Part shown: positions 40,963 through 50,155 of the stretch, in pieces
Layout of the letters: each line of letters opens with the position of its first letter
Numbering within the stretch: position 1 is the stretch's first letter
DNA from: Sphingomonas sp. 8AM
GTDB taxonomy: Bacteria; Pseudomonadota; Alphaproteobacteria; Sphingomonadales; Sphingomonadaceae
DNA: 64,000 bases
Assembly (NCBI RefSeq): GCF_902506455.1
Contig: NZ_LR733844.1
Coordinates: 3,576,284 to 3,640,283, forward strand
Reading direction: 5' to 3'
Made by a program: the position numbers and the translations under genes
Notes under the pieces: model-generated
What the model was told of the DNA's origin: nothing
Database searches by the model: none
What the model saw: only the letters and a program-made list of their open reading frames with translations

Positions 40963-42309
40963 ATGTCGAGCCGCAACATCGCCGTCGTCGTCCTCGCCGC
41001 GGGCAAGGGCACCCGCATGAAATCCGATCTGCACAAGGTGCTGCATCCGATCGCGGGGCGGCCGATGCTGTTGCACCTGCTCGCCTCCGCTGCGACGCTG
41101 TCGCCCGAGCGGACCGTGGTGGTGACGGGCGCGGGCCGCGAGCAGGTCGAGGCGGCGGTGACGCCACTCGGCGCGAAGATCGCGGTGCAGCGCGAACAAC
41201 TCGGCACCGGGCATGCGGTGATGCAGGCACGCGAGGTGCTCGCCGGGTTCACCGGCGACGTGCTGATCCTGTACGGCGACGTGCCGCTGGTGCGCGCGGA
41301 GACGATGCGCGCGATGATCGAACGGCTCGATGCCGACGATGCGCCCGCGGTTGTGGTATTGGGGTTCCGGCCGGCGGATGCGGGGGCCTATGGGCGGCTG
41401 ATCGTCGCTCAGGGCGGTGATCGGCTCGAGAAGATCGTCGAGTTCAAGGACGCCGATGCTGCGGAGCGCGCGGTGACCTTGTGCAATTCCGGGCTGATGG
41501 CGGCGCGTGGCGAATTGCTGTTCGACCTGCTCGCGCGGCTCGGCAACGACAATGCGGCGGGCGAATATTATCTGACCGACGTGGTCGAGCTGTCGGGCGC
41601 GGCGGTGGTGGTCGAGGCGAGCGCCGGGGAGGTGACCGGCGTCAACAGCCGTGGCGAACTCGCCGCCGTCGAGGCAATGTGGCAGCAGACGCGTCGTGCG
41701 CAGGCGATGGCGGACGGCGTGACGCTGATCGCGCCCGAAACGGTGTGGTTTGCGCATGATACCGTGTTAGGGCGCGATGTGACGATCGAGCCGAACGTCG
41801 TGTTCGGTCCCGGCGTGTCGGTCGCTGACGGCGCGACGATCCGCGCGTTCAGCCATCTGGAGGGGGCCATGGTGGGAGCGCGGGCGGATGTCGGCCCGTA
41901 CGCACGGTTGCGGCCCGGCGCGGTGCTGGCCGAGAGCGCCAAGGTCGGCAATTTCGTCGAGATCAAGAAGGCGACCGTCGGCGTCGGCGCGAAGGTGAAC
42001 CATCTGTCGTATATCGGCGATGCCGAGGTCGGCGCGCGCGCGAACATCGGCGCGGGGACGATCACCTGCAATTACGACGGCTTCTTCAAATATCGCACCG
42101 TGATCGGCGAAGGCGCGTTCGTCGGATCGAACAGCGCGTTGGTCGCGCCGGTGACGGTCGGCGCGGGTGCGATCGTCGGGGCAGGTTCCGTTGTTGTCCG
42201 GGATGTTACCGCGGATTCACTTGTCTTGGCACGCGGCCGGCAGGAAGAGCGCGGCGGTTGGGCGAAGCGCTTTCGCGATGCGATGACGGCGAAGAAGAAG
42301 GGCCAGTAA
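40963..42309 (+). CDS. glmU: Bifunctional UDP-N-acetylglucosamine pyrophosphorylase / GlcN-1-P acetyltransferase
   Basis: Makes UDP-GlcNAc for peptidoglycan and lipid A. The 448-residue protein has the uridylyltransferase domain first (VVVLAAGKGTRMKSDLHKVLH (shown as AAGKGTRMKSDLHK), GDVPLV, and the NSGLMA tract), then the left-handed beta-helix acetyltransferase with the catalytic region GDAEVGARANIGAGTITCNYDG (shown as NIGAGTITCNYDG) and GSNSALVAPV. Stops one base before glmS, so both amino-sugar enzymes form one unit. Confidence 0.96.
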   Translation: MSSRNIAVVVLAAGKGTRMKSDLHKVLHPIAGRPMLLHLLASAATLSPERTVVVTGAGREQVEAAVTPLGAKIAVQREQLGTGHAVMQAREVLAGFTGDVLILYGDVPLVRAETMRAMIERLDADDAPAVVVLGFRPADAGAYGRLIVAQGGDRLEKIVEFKDADAAERAVTLCNSGLMAARGELLFDLLARLGNDNAAGEYYLTDVVELSGAAVVVEASAGEVTGVNSRGELAAVEAMWQQTRRAQAMADGVTLIAPETVWFAHDTVLGRDVTIEPNVVFGPGVSVADGATIRAFSHLEGAMVGARADVGPYARLRPGAVLAESAKVGNFVEIKKATVGVGAKVNHLSYIGDAEVGARANIGAGTITCNYDGFFKYRTVIGEGAFVGSNSALVAPVTVGAGAIVGAGSVVVRDVTADSLVLARGRQEERGGWAKRFRDAMTAKKKGQ

Positions 42310-42310
42310 G

Positions 42311-44134
42311 ATGTGCGGTATCGTCGGAATCCTCGGCCATGACGATGTGGCCGATCGCCTGCTCGACGGGCTGAAGCGGCTCGAATATCGCGGCTACGAC
42401 TCGGCCGGGATCGCGACAATCGTGGATGGCGCGATCGAGCGGCGGCGCGCGTCGGGCAAGCTCGTCAATCTCGGGAAGGAACTCGCCGCGCATCCGCTGC
42501 CGGGCACGACCGGGATCGCGCACACGCGCTGGGCGACCCACGGCGGCCCCACCACCAACAATGCGCACCCGCACGCGACAGACGAGGTCGCGGTTGTTCA
42601 CAATGGGATCATCGAGAATTTCAAGACGCTGCGTGAGGAGTTGCAGGCGCGCGGGCGTGTCTTCACCAGCGAGACCGACACCGAAGTCGTCGCGCACCTG
42701 ATCAGCGAGCAGGTCGAGGGCGGCAAGTCGCCAGTCGAGGCGGTGCGCGAGGTGCTGCCGCGGCTGCATGGCGCGTTCGCGCTAGCGATCCTGTTCCGCA
42801 GCCACCCGGAACTGCTGATCGGCGCGCGCCTCGGCTCGCCGCTGGTGGTCGGATATGGCGATGACGAGACGTACCTCGGCTCGGACGCGCTGGCGTTGGC
42901 GCCGCTGACGCAGCGGATTGCCTATCTGGACGAGGGCGACTGGGTGGTTTGCGCGCGTGAAGGCACGCAGGTGTATGATCGCGACAATCAGCCGGTCGAG
43001 CGGCCGGTGACGATCTCGGGCGTTACCGGCGCGTTGATCGACAAGGGCAATCACCGCCACTTCATGCAGAAGGAAATCTACGAACAGCCGATCGTAGTCG
43101 CGCAGACGCTGCGCAGCTATCTTCAGCGGTTCGAGGGCAAGATCGTGCTGCCGATCCCCGACTTCGACCTCTCGGGCATCAAGCGTGTGACGATCGTCGC
43201 ATGCGGGACGAGCTTCTACGCCGGGATGGTCGCCAAATACTGGTTCGAGCAATTCGCGCGCGTGCCGGTCGATCTCGATGTCGCCAGCGAGTTCCGCTAC
43301 CGCGCGCCGGTGATGGACGATGGCGGTTTGGCGTTGTTTATCAGTCAGTCCGGCGAGACTGCTGATACACTGGCTGCATTGCGCCATGCTCGTGCCGAAG
43401 GGCAGACGATCGCGGTCGTCGTCAATGTGCCGACCAGCACGATGGCGCGCGAGGCGGATCTGCTGCTGCCCACCCACGCCGGGCCGGAGATCGGCGTCGC
43501 TTCGACCAAGGCCTTCTCATGCCAGCTGGCGGTGCTCGCCGCGCTCGCCGCGAACCTTGCCAAGGCGAAGGGGCGGCTGAGCGAGAGCGAGGAGCGTAAT
43601 ATCGTCCGTCAGCTCGCCGAGGCGCCGGCCGCGATCAACGGCGCGCTCGCCTATGACGAGTCGATCGAGGCGATTGCCGGGGTGATCGCCGGGGCGCGCG
43701 ACGTGCTTTATCTGGGGCGCGGGACCGATTATCCGCTCGCACTGGAAGGCGCGTTGAAGCTCAAGGAAATCAGTTACATCCATGCCGAAGGTTATGCGGC
43801 GGGCGAGATGAAGCACGGACCGATCGCGTTGATCGACGAGAATGTTCCTGTCGTGGTGATCGCCCCTTCCGGGCCGTTGTTCGACAAGACCGTCAGCAAC
43901 ATGCAGGAAGTGCAGGCGCGCGGCGGGAAAGTCCTGCTCATCAGCGATTACGACGGGGTCGAGGCGGCGGGTGAGGGCTGCGTCGCTACCATCACCATGC
44001 CGAAGGTCCACCCGCTGATCGCGCCGATCGTCTATGCGGTGCCGGTGCAGTTGCTCGCGTATCATGTCGCGGTCGCCAAGGGCACCGACGTCGACCAGCC
44101 GCGCAACCTCGCGAAGAGCGTAACCGTCGAATAG
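42311..44134 (+). CDS. glmS: Glutamine-fructose-6-phosphate aminotransferase (isomerizing)
   Basis: First committed step of hexosamine synthesis. The 607-residue protein starts MCGIVG with the N-terminal nucleophile Cys (C2 before Met removal) and HTRWATHG, then two SIS domains with CGTSFYAG and SQSGETADT, and the conserved end PRNLAKSVTVE. No glmS ribozyme is possible, since only one base separates it from glmU. Its stop lies two bases from the stop of the convergent monooxygenase. Confidence 0.97.
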   Translation: MCGIVGILGHDDVADRLLDGLKRLEYRGYDSAGIATIVDGAIERRRASGKLVNLGKELAAHPLPGTTGIAHTRWATHGGPTTNNAHPHATDEVAVVHNGIIENFKTLREELQARGRVFTSETDTEVVAHLISEQVEGGKSPVEAVREVLPRLHGAFALAILFRSHPELLIGARLGSPLVVGYGDDETYLGSDALALAPLTQRIAYLDEGDWVVCAREGTQVYDRDNQPVERPVTISGVTGALIDKGNHRHFMQKEIYEQPIVVAQTLRSYLQRFEGKIVLPIPDFDLSGIKRVTIVACGTSFYAGMVAKYWFEQFARVPVDLDVASEFRYRAPVMDDGGLALFISQSGETADTLAALRHARAEGQTIAVVVNVPTSTMAREADLLLPTHAGPEIGVASTKAFSCQLAVLAALAANLAKAKGRLSESEERNIVRQLAEAPAAINGALAYDESIEAIAGVIAGARDVLYLGRGTDYPLALEGALKLKEISYIHAEGYAAGEMKHGPIALIDENVPVVVIAPSGPLFDKTVSNMQEVQARGGKVLLISDYDGVEAAGEGCVATITMPKVHPLIAPIVYAVPVQLLAYHVAVAKGTDVDQPRNLAKSVTVE

Positions 44135-44136
44135 GG

Positions 44137-45579
44137 TTAGCGAAAACGTAGCACGCCGTCGTCGAGGCGGCCGCGCATCGTCAGTGCGTCGCGGACGTAA
44201 TTCTGCTGCACCCGCCACGGCACGCGCTTGCCCTGACGGGGCAGCCACTCGGCAACGCGTTGAATATAGCCGGAATTGAGATCGAGGAGTGGGGTGGTGG
44301 CTTGCTCCCCGGCGTCCGGGACGGGGGTGGCGACGGTGGCGCCGGTCGCGTCCTTGTGGTCGAGCAGGCGGGCGACGAAGCGGGCGCTGAGGTCGCTGCG
44401 CAGCGTCCAGGAAGCGTTGGTATAACCCGTTGAAAAGGCCATGTTCGGCACGTCGCTGAGCATCGCGCCCTTGTAGACGAGGTGGCGGTGCGGTTCGATC
44501 AGGCGGCCGTCGATCGAGAGGGTGGTGCCGCCCATGAGCTTCAGGCGGAGGCCAGTGGCGGTGACGATCACGTCGGCGGGGAGAATATCGCCGGATGTCA
44601 GATGGATACCGTCGGGGGTAAACCGATCGATCGTGTCGGTGACGATCGTGGCGCGGCCATCGCGGAGAACGGCGAACAGGTCGCCGTCGGGAACGAGACA
44701 GAGCCGTTGATCCCACGGATTGTAGTTTGGCGTCAGGTGGTTGGCGAGGTCGTACCCTTCGCCGAGTGCGGCGCGCTGTTGTTTGGCGATCTGGCGCTTC
44801 ACCAGCGCGGGGCGGCGGCGGGCGAGGGTGTAGCTGCCGATCCCGTAAGCGATGCTTTTCCAGCGGGTTAGCGTGTCGGCCAGCCGCGTCGGGAGAACCC
44901 GGTGCAGGGCCGCGCCGAGCCGGTCGCGGGCTGGCATCGCGACGATAAACGTCGGAGAACGCTGGAGCATCGTGACGTGGGCAGCGCCTTGGGCGACCAG
45001 TGCGGGGACGAGGGTGACGGCGGTGGCGCCGGAGCCGATCACCACCACCCGCCGTCCGGTGACGGACAAATCACCGGGCCACGCCTGCGGGTGCACGATC
45101 CTGCCAGAAAATACCCCCATGTCCGGCCATTCGGGCGCATGGCCGTGCGCATAATCGTAATAGCCGGCGCACAAAAACAGGAAACGGCACGTCAATTGCG
45201 CGGAAACGCCGTCGACCTCGTAGCGGACGGTCCAGCGCGCGTCGGCGCTCGACCAGTCGGCGGCGACGACGCGGTGGCGTAAGCGAATGTGGCGGTCGAT
45301 GCCGAAGGTGCGCGCGGTGTCGCGGAGGTAGGCGAGGATGTCGGCGCCGTCCGCGATCGTCTTCTCGCCGCGCCACGGATGAAACGGGAAGCCGAGCGTG
45401 GTCATGTCCGAATCCGAGCGGATGCCGGGATAGCGGAACAGGTCCCACGTCCCGCCGATCGAGTCGCGCGCCTCGAAGATCGCCCAGCGGCGGTCGGGGC
45501 GGTCATGGCCGATGCGATAGGCCGCGCCGATCCCGGACAGGCCGGCGCCGACGATCAGCACATCGAGATGCTCGTTCAT
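44137..45579 (-). CDS. Flavin-containing monooxygenase, Baeyer-Villiger type (EthA-like)
   Basis: FAD/NADPH enzyme of 480 residues. The FAD motif GAGLSG is at 11-16, and the NADPH Rossmann motif GSGATA near 182. The Baeyer-Villiger fingerprint FxGxxxHxxxWP is exact: F157, G159, H163, W167, P168. Overall layout resembles EthA/MymA, which convert ketones to esters and activate thioamide drugs. It lies 35 bases downstream of the TonB receptor and may be the last gene of that minus-strand operon. A predicted combination of ketone oxidation and ester hydrolysis by the esterase two genes upstream is speculative. Confidence 0.88.
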   Translation of the reverse strand: MNEHLDVLIVGAGLSGIGAAYRIGHDRPDRRWAIFEARDSIGGTWDLFRYPGIRSDSDMTTLGFPFHPWRGEKTIADGADILAYLRDTARTFGIDRHIRLRHRVVAADWSSADARWTVRYEVDGVSAQLTCRFLFLCAGYYDYAHGHAPEWPDMGVFSGRIVHPQAWPGDLSVTGRRVVVIGSGATAVTLVPALVAQGAAHVTMLQRSPTFIVAMPARDRLGAALHRVLPTRLADTLTRWKSIAYGIGSYTLARRRPALVKRQIAKQQRAALGEGYDLANHLTPNYNPWDQRLCLVPDGDLFAVLRDGRATIVTDTIDRFTPDGIHLTSGDILPADVIVTATGLRLKLMGGTTLSIDGRLIEPHRHLVYKGAMLSDVPNMAFSTGYTNASWTLRSDLSARFVARLLDHKDATGATVATPVPDAGEQATTPLLDLNSGYIQRVAEWLPRQGKRVPWRVQQNYVRDALTMRGRLDDGVLRFR

Positions 45580-45614
45580 GCCGCCCCCTTACGGGCGCGG
45601 GCTGGGCCTTGTCA

Positions 45615-47669
45615 TCAGGAGCGGAGACGGACGCCGATCCACAGGGTGCGCGGGGTAGCGCGCTCGACCACGCCCGCGCCGCTGATGCCTGCCTCGACGC
45701 GGGCGTCGAAGACATTCTCGGCGCGGGCCTCGATCGCGATCCGGCGGGTGAGCGGGAGCGCGGCATAGCCGTCGAGCGTCGTCGCGGCAGCGAGGGTGCG
45801 GCTGTTCTGATCGTCCTCGAACTGCGCGGCGCTGTGGCGGAGCGTCGCGGAGAGCGCGGCATCCTGTTGTCGCCAGCCGAGCGCGGTCGAGACGAGATCG
45901 CGCGGGGTCTGCGCGGGGCGCAGGTCGTCGAGCGGGGCGGCGCTGCCCGAGGCGCGGACGTGCGGGTTCACGTGGCTCCAAGATGCGCTGGCGAACCACG
46001 GTCCGTGATCCCAGCGCGCGTCCAGCTCGACCCCGGTCGATTCGATCGCGTCGAGGTTCTGGCGCACGCGGTAGGTGCCGCCGGCCGCGACGAAGCCGAC
46101 GCCCGGGAAGGTGCCGGGGCCGCGCCCGGCGGTGACGTTGCTGATCGCGTCGGTGAGCCGGTTCCAGAACAAGGTGCCGGTGAGGCTGACCCCGCCGACC
46201 GGCACCAGGGTCACGCCACCGTCGACGCCGGTGAGGCGCTCGGGCGACAGCAGCGCATTGGCGGCGACCGCATCGGTGCCGACGCGGAACGGGCGATAGA
46301 GTTCGTTGAGCGTTGGCAAACGCCAGCCGCGATAGGCCGAGGTGCGCAGCGTCAGCGGCGACGCAATCGTCCATGCCGCGCCGGCGCGCCCGGTCCATTC
46401 GGTGCCGCTGCGGTCGGCGAAGTCGCTGGTGGTCAGCGCCGCGCCGTTGGTGAGCGCGACTTCGCGCAGGCTGCCGTCGGTGAGCTGCCAGCGATCGACG
46501 CGCCCGCCGAGCGTCAGCGTCAGCGCGCCGGCGGTCAGCGTGCCGTCGCCGAACACGCCCCAGTTGAGCGCCGCGCCGCCCGCGACGCGGCGGCGGGTCG
46601 GAAGCCCGGCGACATAGGTGTAGAGTTCCTGCGTTCGTCCCTCGACGCGGCGGATGTCGGCGCCGAAGCGCAGGTCGCGGCCGTTGCCGAGCCGTGGTGC
46701 CAGCTCGATGCGGCCGCCGACGCCCGTGGCGGGGGTGTTGTACTGGTCGAGCGTCTGGGTCGCGGTCCGGCGCACGGCATCGACGCTGGCGAATTGCGAC
46801 GCGAAGGCGCGGGTCTGGAGATAGGCGAGCGCCGACCAGCCGAGCGCGCCGCGCCCGACGAGGCGCAGGCTGGCGTCGGCGCCCTCGCTGCGGTTGGCGG
46901 TGAAGGCCGTGCCGCGTTCGCGCGTGTCGGTGAAGCCGGAGACGTTCGCCTGCAACTCGGTGGAGGGTGCGACGGTGACGACGGTGCGCGCCGCGGCGGA
47001 GAATTGCTCGTAGGGCGCAGGGCGGTCGGCAGGGCCGCGTTGACCGGCGACGGTGGGGATGAAGCCGTCACCGCGCGCATAGGCGGCGGAGAGCGTCGCG
47101 AAGCCGGGACCGCGTTCGAGCAGTGCCGAGGCGGTCGCGTCGACCGAGTTGCGGCTGCCATAGGCGAGGTCGGCGGCGAGGGGCGGCTGGTCGCGCGGGC
47201 CGGTGCTGTCGATCTCGACCGTGCCCGCCAGCGCACCGGGACCGAAATAGCCGCTGCCGCCGCCGCGCGTGACGCGGATCGCGCCGATCCGGTCGGTGGC
47301 ATAGGCGGGGAACGGCACCCACCCGCCGAACGGATCGGTCTGCGGTACGCCGTCGAGGATCAGCAACGCGCGGCTGGAGGCGTTGCCGCCGATCCCGCGC
47401 AGCGAGATGCCCTGACTGGTCGGATTGGCCGAGCGCGAGTCGGCGCGGCGGAATTGCTGGAGCCCGGCGACGTCGGCAAGGACGCTTTCGAGCCGGTTGC
47501 TGGCGTTCTCACGGATCCGCGCGGCGTCGAGCGTCACGACCGAAGCGGCCTTGTCGCCCGGTCGCGGCGCGAGCCCGCGGCCGCGCACGACCACCTCGTC
47601 GCCGTCCTGCGCGAGGGCCGGCGTGATGAGCGTGCCGGCGAGCAGCAAGGCGATGGTCAGGCGTTTCAT
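45615..47669 (-). CDS. TonB-dependent outer-membrane receptor
   Basis: Beta-barrel gated importer of 684 residues. MKRLTIALLLAGTLITPALA is the signal peptide, and EVVVRGRG just after it is a likely TonB box. The plug domain contains LLILDGVPQTDPFGGWVPF and RVTRGGGSGYFGPGALAGTV, followed by a 22-strand barrel with alternating aromatic/polar strands, ending LWIGVRLRS with a rather poor terminal signature (final residue S rather than F). GGAG precedes ATG 47669. Transcribed 28 bases after the esterase gene. The substrate is unknown: carbohydrate or aromatic ester by context, or a cobalamin or siderophore by distant similarity to BtuB-like receptors. Confidence 0.92.
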   Translation of the reverse strand: MKRLTIALLLAGTLITPALAQDGDEVVVRGRGLAPRPGDKAASVVTLDAARIRENASNRLESVLADVAGLQQFRRADSRSANPTSQGISLRGIGGNASSRALLILDGVPQTDPFGGWVPFPAYATDRIGAIRVTRGGGSGYFGPGALAGTVEIDSTGPRDQPPLAADLAYGSRNSVDATASALLERGPGFATLSAAYARGDGFIPTVAGQRGPADRPAPYEQFSAAARTVVTVAPSTELQANVSGFTDTRERGTAFTANRSEGADASLRLVGRGALGWSALAYLQTRAFASQFASVDAVRRTATQTLDQYNTPATGVGGRIELAPRLGNGRDLRFGADIRRVEGRTQELYTYVAGLPTRRRVAGGAALNWGVFGDGTLTAGALTLTLGGRVDRWQLTDGSLREVALTNGAALTTSDFADRSGTEWTGRAGAAWTIASPLTLRTSAYRGWRLPTLNELYRPFRVGTDAVAANALLSPERLTGVDGGVTLVPVGGVSLTGTLFWNRLTDAISNVTAGRGPGTFPGVGFVAAGGTYRVRQNLDAIESTGVELDARWDHGPWFASASWSHVNPHVRASGSAAPLDDLRPAQTPRDLVSTALGWRQQDAALSATLRHSAAQFEDDQNSRTLAAATTLDGYAALPLTRRIAIEARAENVFDARVEAGISGAGVVERATPRTLWIGVRLRS

Positions 47670-47697
47670 GGATGATCTCCGGGCGGCGCGGCCGCGG

Positions 47698-48684
47698 TCA
47701 GGTTGCTGGTGGTGGAGGCAGGAGGCCGAGCCGCGCGGCGAAGGCGGCGAAGAGCATCGGCCACGCCGCGGCGGGCGTGTCAGCGGCAAGGCGCACGCCA
47801 AAGCCGTGACCGCCCTTGTCGAACGCGTGCAACTCGGCCGGACGCTGCGCGGCGAGCAGCGCCTGATACATTGCGAGGCTGTTGGCGATCGGCACGGTCC
47901 CGTCGTCGCTGGCATGGACGAGGAAGACCGGCGCGGTCTGCGCATCGACATGGCGCTCGACCGAAGCAGCGCGCCGCGCAGCCTCGTCGGACGGGGTGCC
48001 AAGCAGATTGTCGCGCGAGCCGACATGCGTGAACGGCTCGGACATCGAGACGACCGGGTAGATCAGCCCGGCGAGATCAGGGCGGGCCGACAGGCAGTCG
48101 CTGGCGTCGACCGGCGCGTAGGTGCGCTCGGCATGGCGGGTGGCGAGGCTGCCGGCGAGATGCCCGCCCGCCGAGAAGCCGATGACCGCGACACGCTTCG
48201 TATCCACGCCGTAATGCGCGGCGTTGGCGCGGATCAGCCGCAGCCCGCGCTGCGCGTCCTGCAGCGGTACCAGCGCGCGGTCGCGCCAGCCCTCGCCCGG
48301 CAGGCGATAGGTGAGGATGAAGCAGGTGACGCCGCGCGCAGTGAGCCAGCGCGCCTGTTCCTCGCCTTCGTTGTCCCAGGCGAGAAAGCCATAGCCACCG
48401 CCGGGGATCAGCATCACCGCCGCGCCATTGGGCTGCGCCGGGCGGCGGACGGTGAGCGTCGGCATCGCGATGCCGGTCAGCCAGCGATCGTTGAAGCCCG
48501 CGGTCTTCGAGCGTTGCTCGACCTTGCGGGTCGGCAGCGTCGCAGGCGCGCCGGGCGGCGATCCCGGCCAGAGCGGCAGCGTCCCGTCTCCGGCCTGTGC
48601 CGCGACGACGCCGGGCAGGAGCGGTGCGGCGGCGATCGCGGCGAGCAACGCGCGGCGGGTGGGAGCGTCGATCGTCGCGGCCAT
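47698..48684 (-). CDS. Exported alpha/beta hydrolase, acetylesterase-like (BD-FAE / pectin acetylesterase type)
   Basis: Serine esterase of 328 residues with a signal peptide (TRRALLAAIAAAPLLPGVVA). The oxyanion-hole motif is MLIPGGGYGFLAW, the nucleophile elbow GFSAGGHLAG, then ASDDGTVPIANS and GGHGFG carry the likely catalytic Asp and His. The opening PLWPGSPPGAP is typical of bacterial acetyl-xylan or pectin esterases. It precedes the TonB receptor and is divergent from a LacI regulator, the usual layout of a glycan-utilisation locus. A single RR pair precedes the signal, so Tat export is also possible. Confidence 0.87.
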   Translation of the reverse strand: MAATIDAPTRRALLAAIAAAPLLPGVVAAQAGDGTLPLWPGSPPGAPATLPTRKVEQRSKTAGFNDRWLTGIAMPTLTVRRPAQPNGAAVMLIPGGGYGFLAWDNEGEEQARWLTARGVTCFILTYRLPGEGWRDRALVPLQDAQRGLRLIRANAAHYGVDTKRVAVIGFSAGGHLAGSLATRHAERTYAPVDASDCLSARPDLAGLIYPVVSMSEPFTHVGSRDNLLGTPSDEAARRAASVERHVDAQTAPVFLVHASDDGTVPIANSLAMYQALLAAQRPAELHAFDKGGHGFGVRLAADTPAAAWPMLFAAFAARLGLLPPPPAT

Positions 48685-48777
48685 GCAATCTCTCCAATGG
48701 GTTATCGCGCAGGGCTTAGGGTTTGTCTTGAACCGCAACAAGGCCGCGGATTGGCGGATCTCGACCCCGGGCCGGGC

Positions 48778-48862
48778 CGTCATCCCGGACTTGATCCGGG
48801 AACCCGCTTCTCGGCGTGGGCGGCACCAAGAAGCGGCGCCGCGGATCAAGTCCGGGGCGACG
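48778..48862. repeat. 85-bp inverted repeat of the GTCATCCCGGACTTGATCCGGG family
   Basis: Left arm CGTCATCCCGGACTTGATCC and right arm GGATCAAGTCCGGGGCGACG pair nearly perfectly; the inner parts CCCGCTTCTC and AGAAGCGG also pair. A short version of the core hairpin occurs at 62920-62942. It fills the middle of the 312-base gap between the esterase and the LacI gene. An AACGTT core at 48933-48938 in the same gap could be a LacI-family operator, at low confidence. Confidence 0.8.
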
Positions 48863-48996
48863 AAGAAGGAAGGCACGCGAACCGATCACGATTCGAGGCG
48901 AACCCCTGAATGTCGATCCTGCCCATGCCGGGAACGTTATCATCAAAATTCACGGGAATGACTTACCTGCGGCAAGGTTGATGCTAAGCAGGGCGA

Positions 48997-50067
48997 ATGA
49001 CGGGGGAGAGACGCAAGCGACGGTCGGGCGTACCGACGATCGCCGATGTGGCACAGCTGGCCGGCGTGTCGCAGATGACGGTATCGCGCGTCATCAATGC
49101 CGAGGGCAACGTTCGGGCCGGAACCCGTGATACCGTCAATGCGGCGATCCGGCAGCTGGATTACTCGCCCAACCCGGCGGCGCGGCGGCTGGCCGGCGCC
49201 GCGCAGCTGCGGATCGGGCTGTTGTTCAGCAATCCCAGTGAATCCTATCTGAGCGCCTTTCTGCTCGGCAGCCTCGATCAGGCGGGGCGCTCCGACATTC
49301 AGTTGATCGTGCAGAAATGCGAGCTGGACGATCACGAGGGCGATGTCGCCGCACGGTTGATCGAGGGGGGCATCGACGGCGTGATCCTGCCGCCGCCACT
49401 GTGCGATTCGCCGGTCGTGCTCGACGTCCTGCTGGCGGCGGGCATCCCGACAGTCGCGGTGGCGACCAGCGCGCCGCCGCCGCTGGTGGGGGCGGTGGCG
49501 ATCGACGATCGCGGCGCGGCGCAGGCGATGACCGCGCACCTGCTCGCGCTGGGGCACCGGCGGATCGGCTTCATCACGGGCAACGACAATATCCATGCCA
49601 GTGCCGAGCGGCTGGCGGGGTACCGTGCCGCACTGGTCGTCGCGGGGCTGCCGCCCGACGACGCGCTGGTGGCAAACGGCTTGTTCGATTATCGCTCCGG
49701 GCTGGTCGCCGCCGAGCGCCTGCTCGACATGGCCGCTGCGCCGACCGCCATCTTCGCGAGCAACGACGATATGGCGGCCGCCTCGGTCGCGGTGGCGCAC
49801 CGCCGCGGACTGGACGTGCCGCGCGACCTGACGGTGTGCGGCTTCGACGACAGTGCGCTGGCGACCACGATCTGGCCCGAACTGACCACGATCCGGCAGC
49901 CGATCGCCGACATGAGCCGGGCCGCGATCGAATTGCTCGCGGGGATGCTGGCGGAACGACGCGAGACGGGACGTGGCGCTGCGAAGCAGGTGACGCTGGA
50001 TTACACGCTGGTACGGCGCGGCTCCGACGCGCCGCCGCGTGCTACGGTCGCCGAACGGGGTCGCTGA
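48997..50067 (+). CDS. LacI-family transcriptional regulator
   Basis: Regulator of 356 residues. The N-terminal helix-turn-helix is TIADVAQLAGVSQMTVSRVI at about 14-33, with the hinge helix SPNPAARRLAG. The periplasmic-binding-like effector domain follows, with RIGFITG, AIFASNDDMA and CGFDDSALA. It resembles GntR/GalR-type sugar regulators. ATG 48997 is preceded by a moderate site. Its divergent neighbours (esterase, TonB receptor) are the probable targets; the pseudo-asparagine-synthetase gene downstream may be co-transcribed. Confidence 0.92.
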   Translation: MTGERRKRRSGVPTIADVAQLAGVSQMTVSRVINAEGNVRAGTRDTVNAAIRQLDYSPNPAARRLAGAAQLRIGLLFSNPSESYLSAFLLGSLDQAGRSDIQLIVQKCELDDHEGDVAARLIEGGIDGVILPPPLCDSPVVLDVLLAAGIPTVAVATSAPPPLVGAVAIDDRGAAQAMTAHLLALGHRRIGFITGNDNIHASAERLAGYRAALVVAGLPPDDALVANGLFDYRSGLVAAERLLDMAAAPTAIFASNDDMAAASVAVAHRRGLDVPRDLTVCGFDDSALATTIWPELTTIRQPIADMSRAAIELLAGMLAERRETGRGAAKQVTLDYTLVRRGSDAPPRATVAERGR

Positions 50068-50155
50068 ACCGCACGGCGCGTGATAGCGCGCGCGGCGGTG
50101 ATGACGCGTGGAGATGTGACGGTGAGTGACGGCGTGGCAGCGGGGCGCGGCTGAA

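Noticed and set aside
42250-42311. glmS ribozyme
   Set aside because: Only one base separates glmU from glmS, and the ribozyme is a feature of Gram-positive bacteria.
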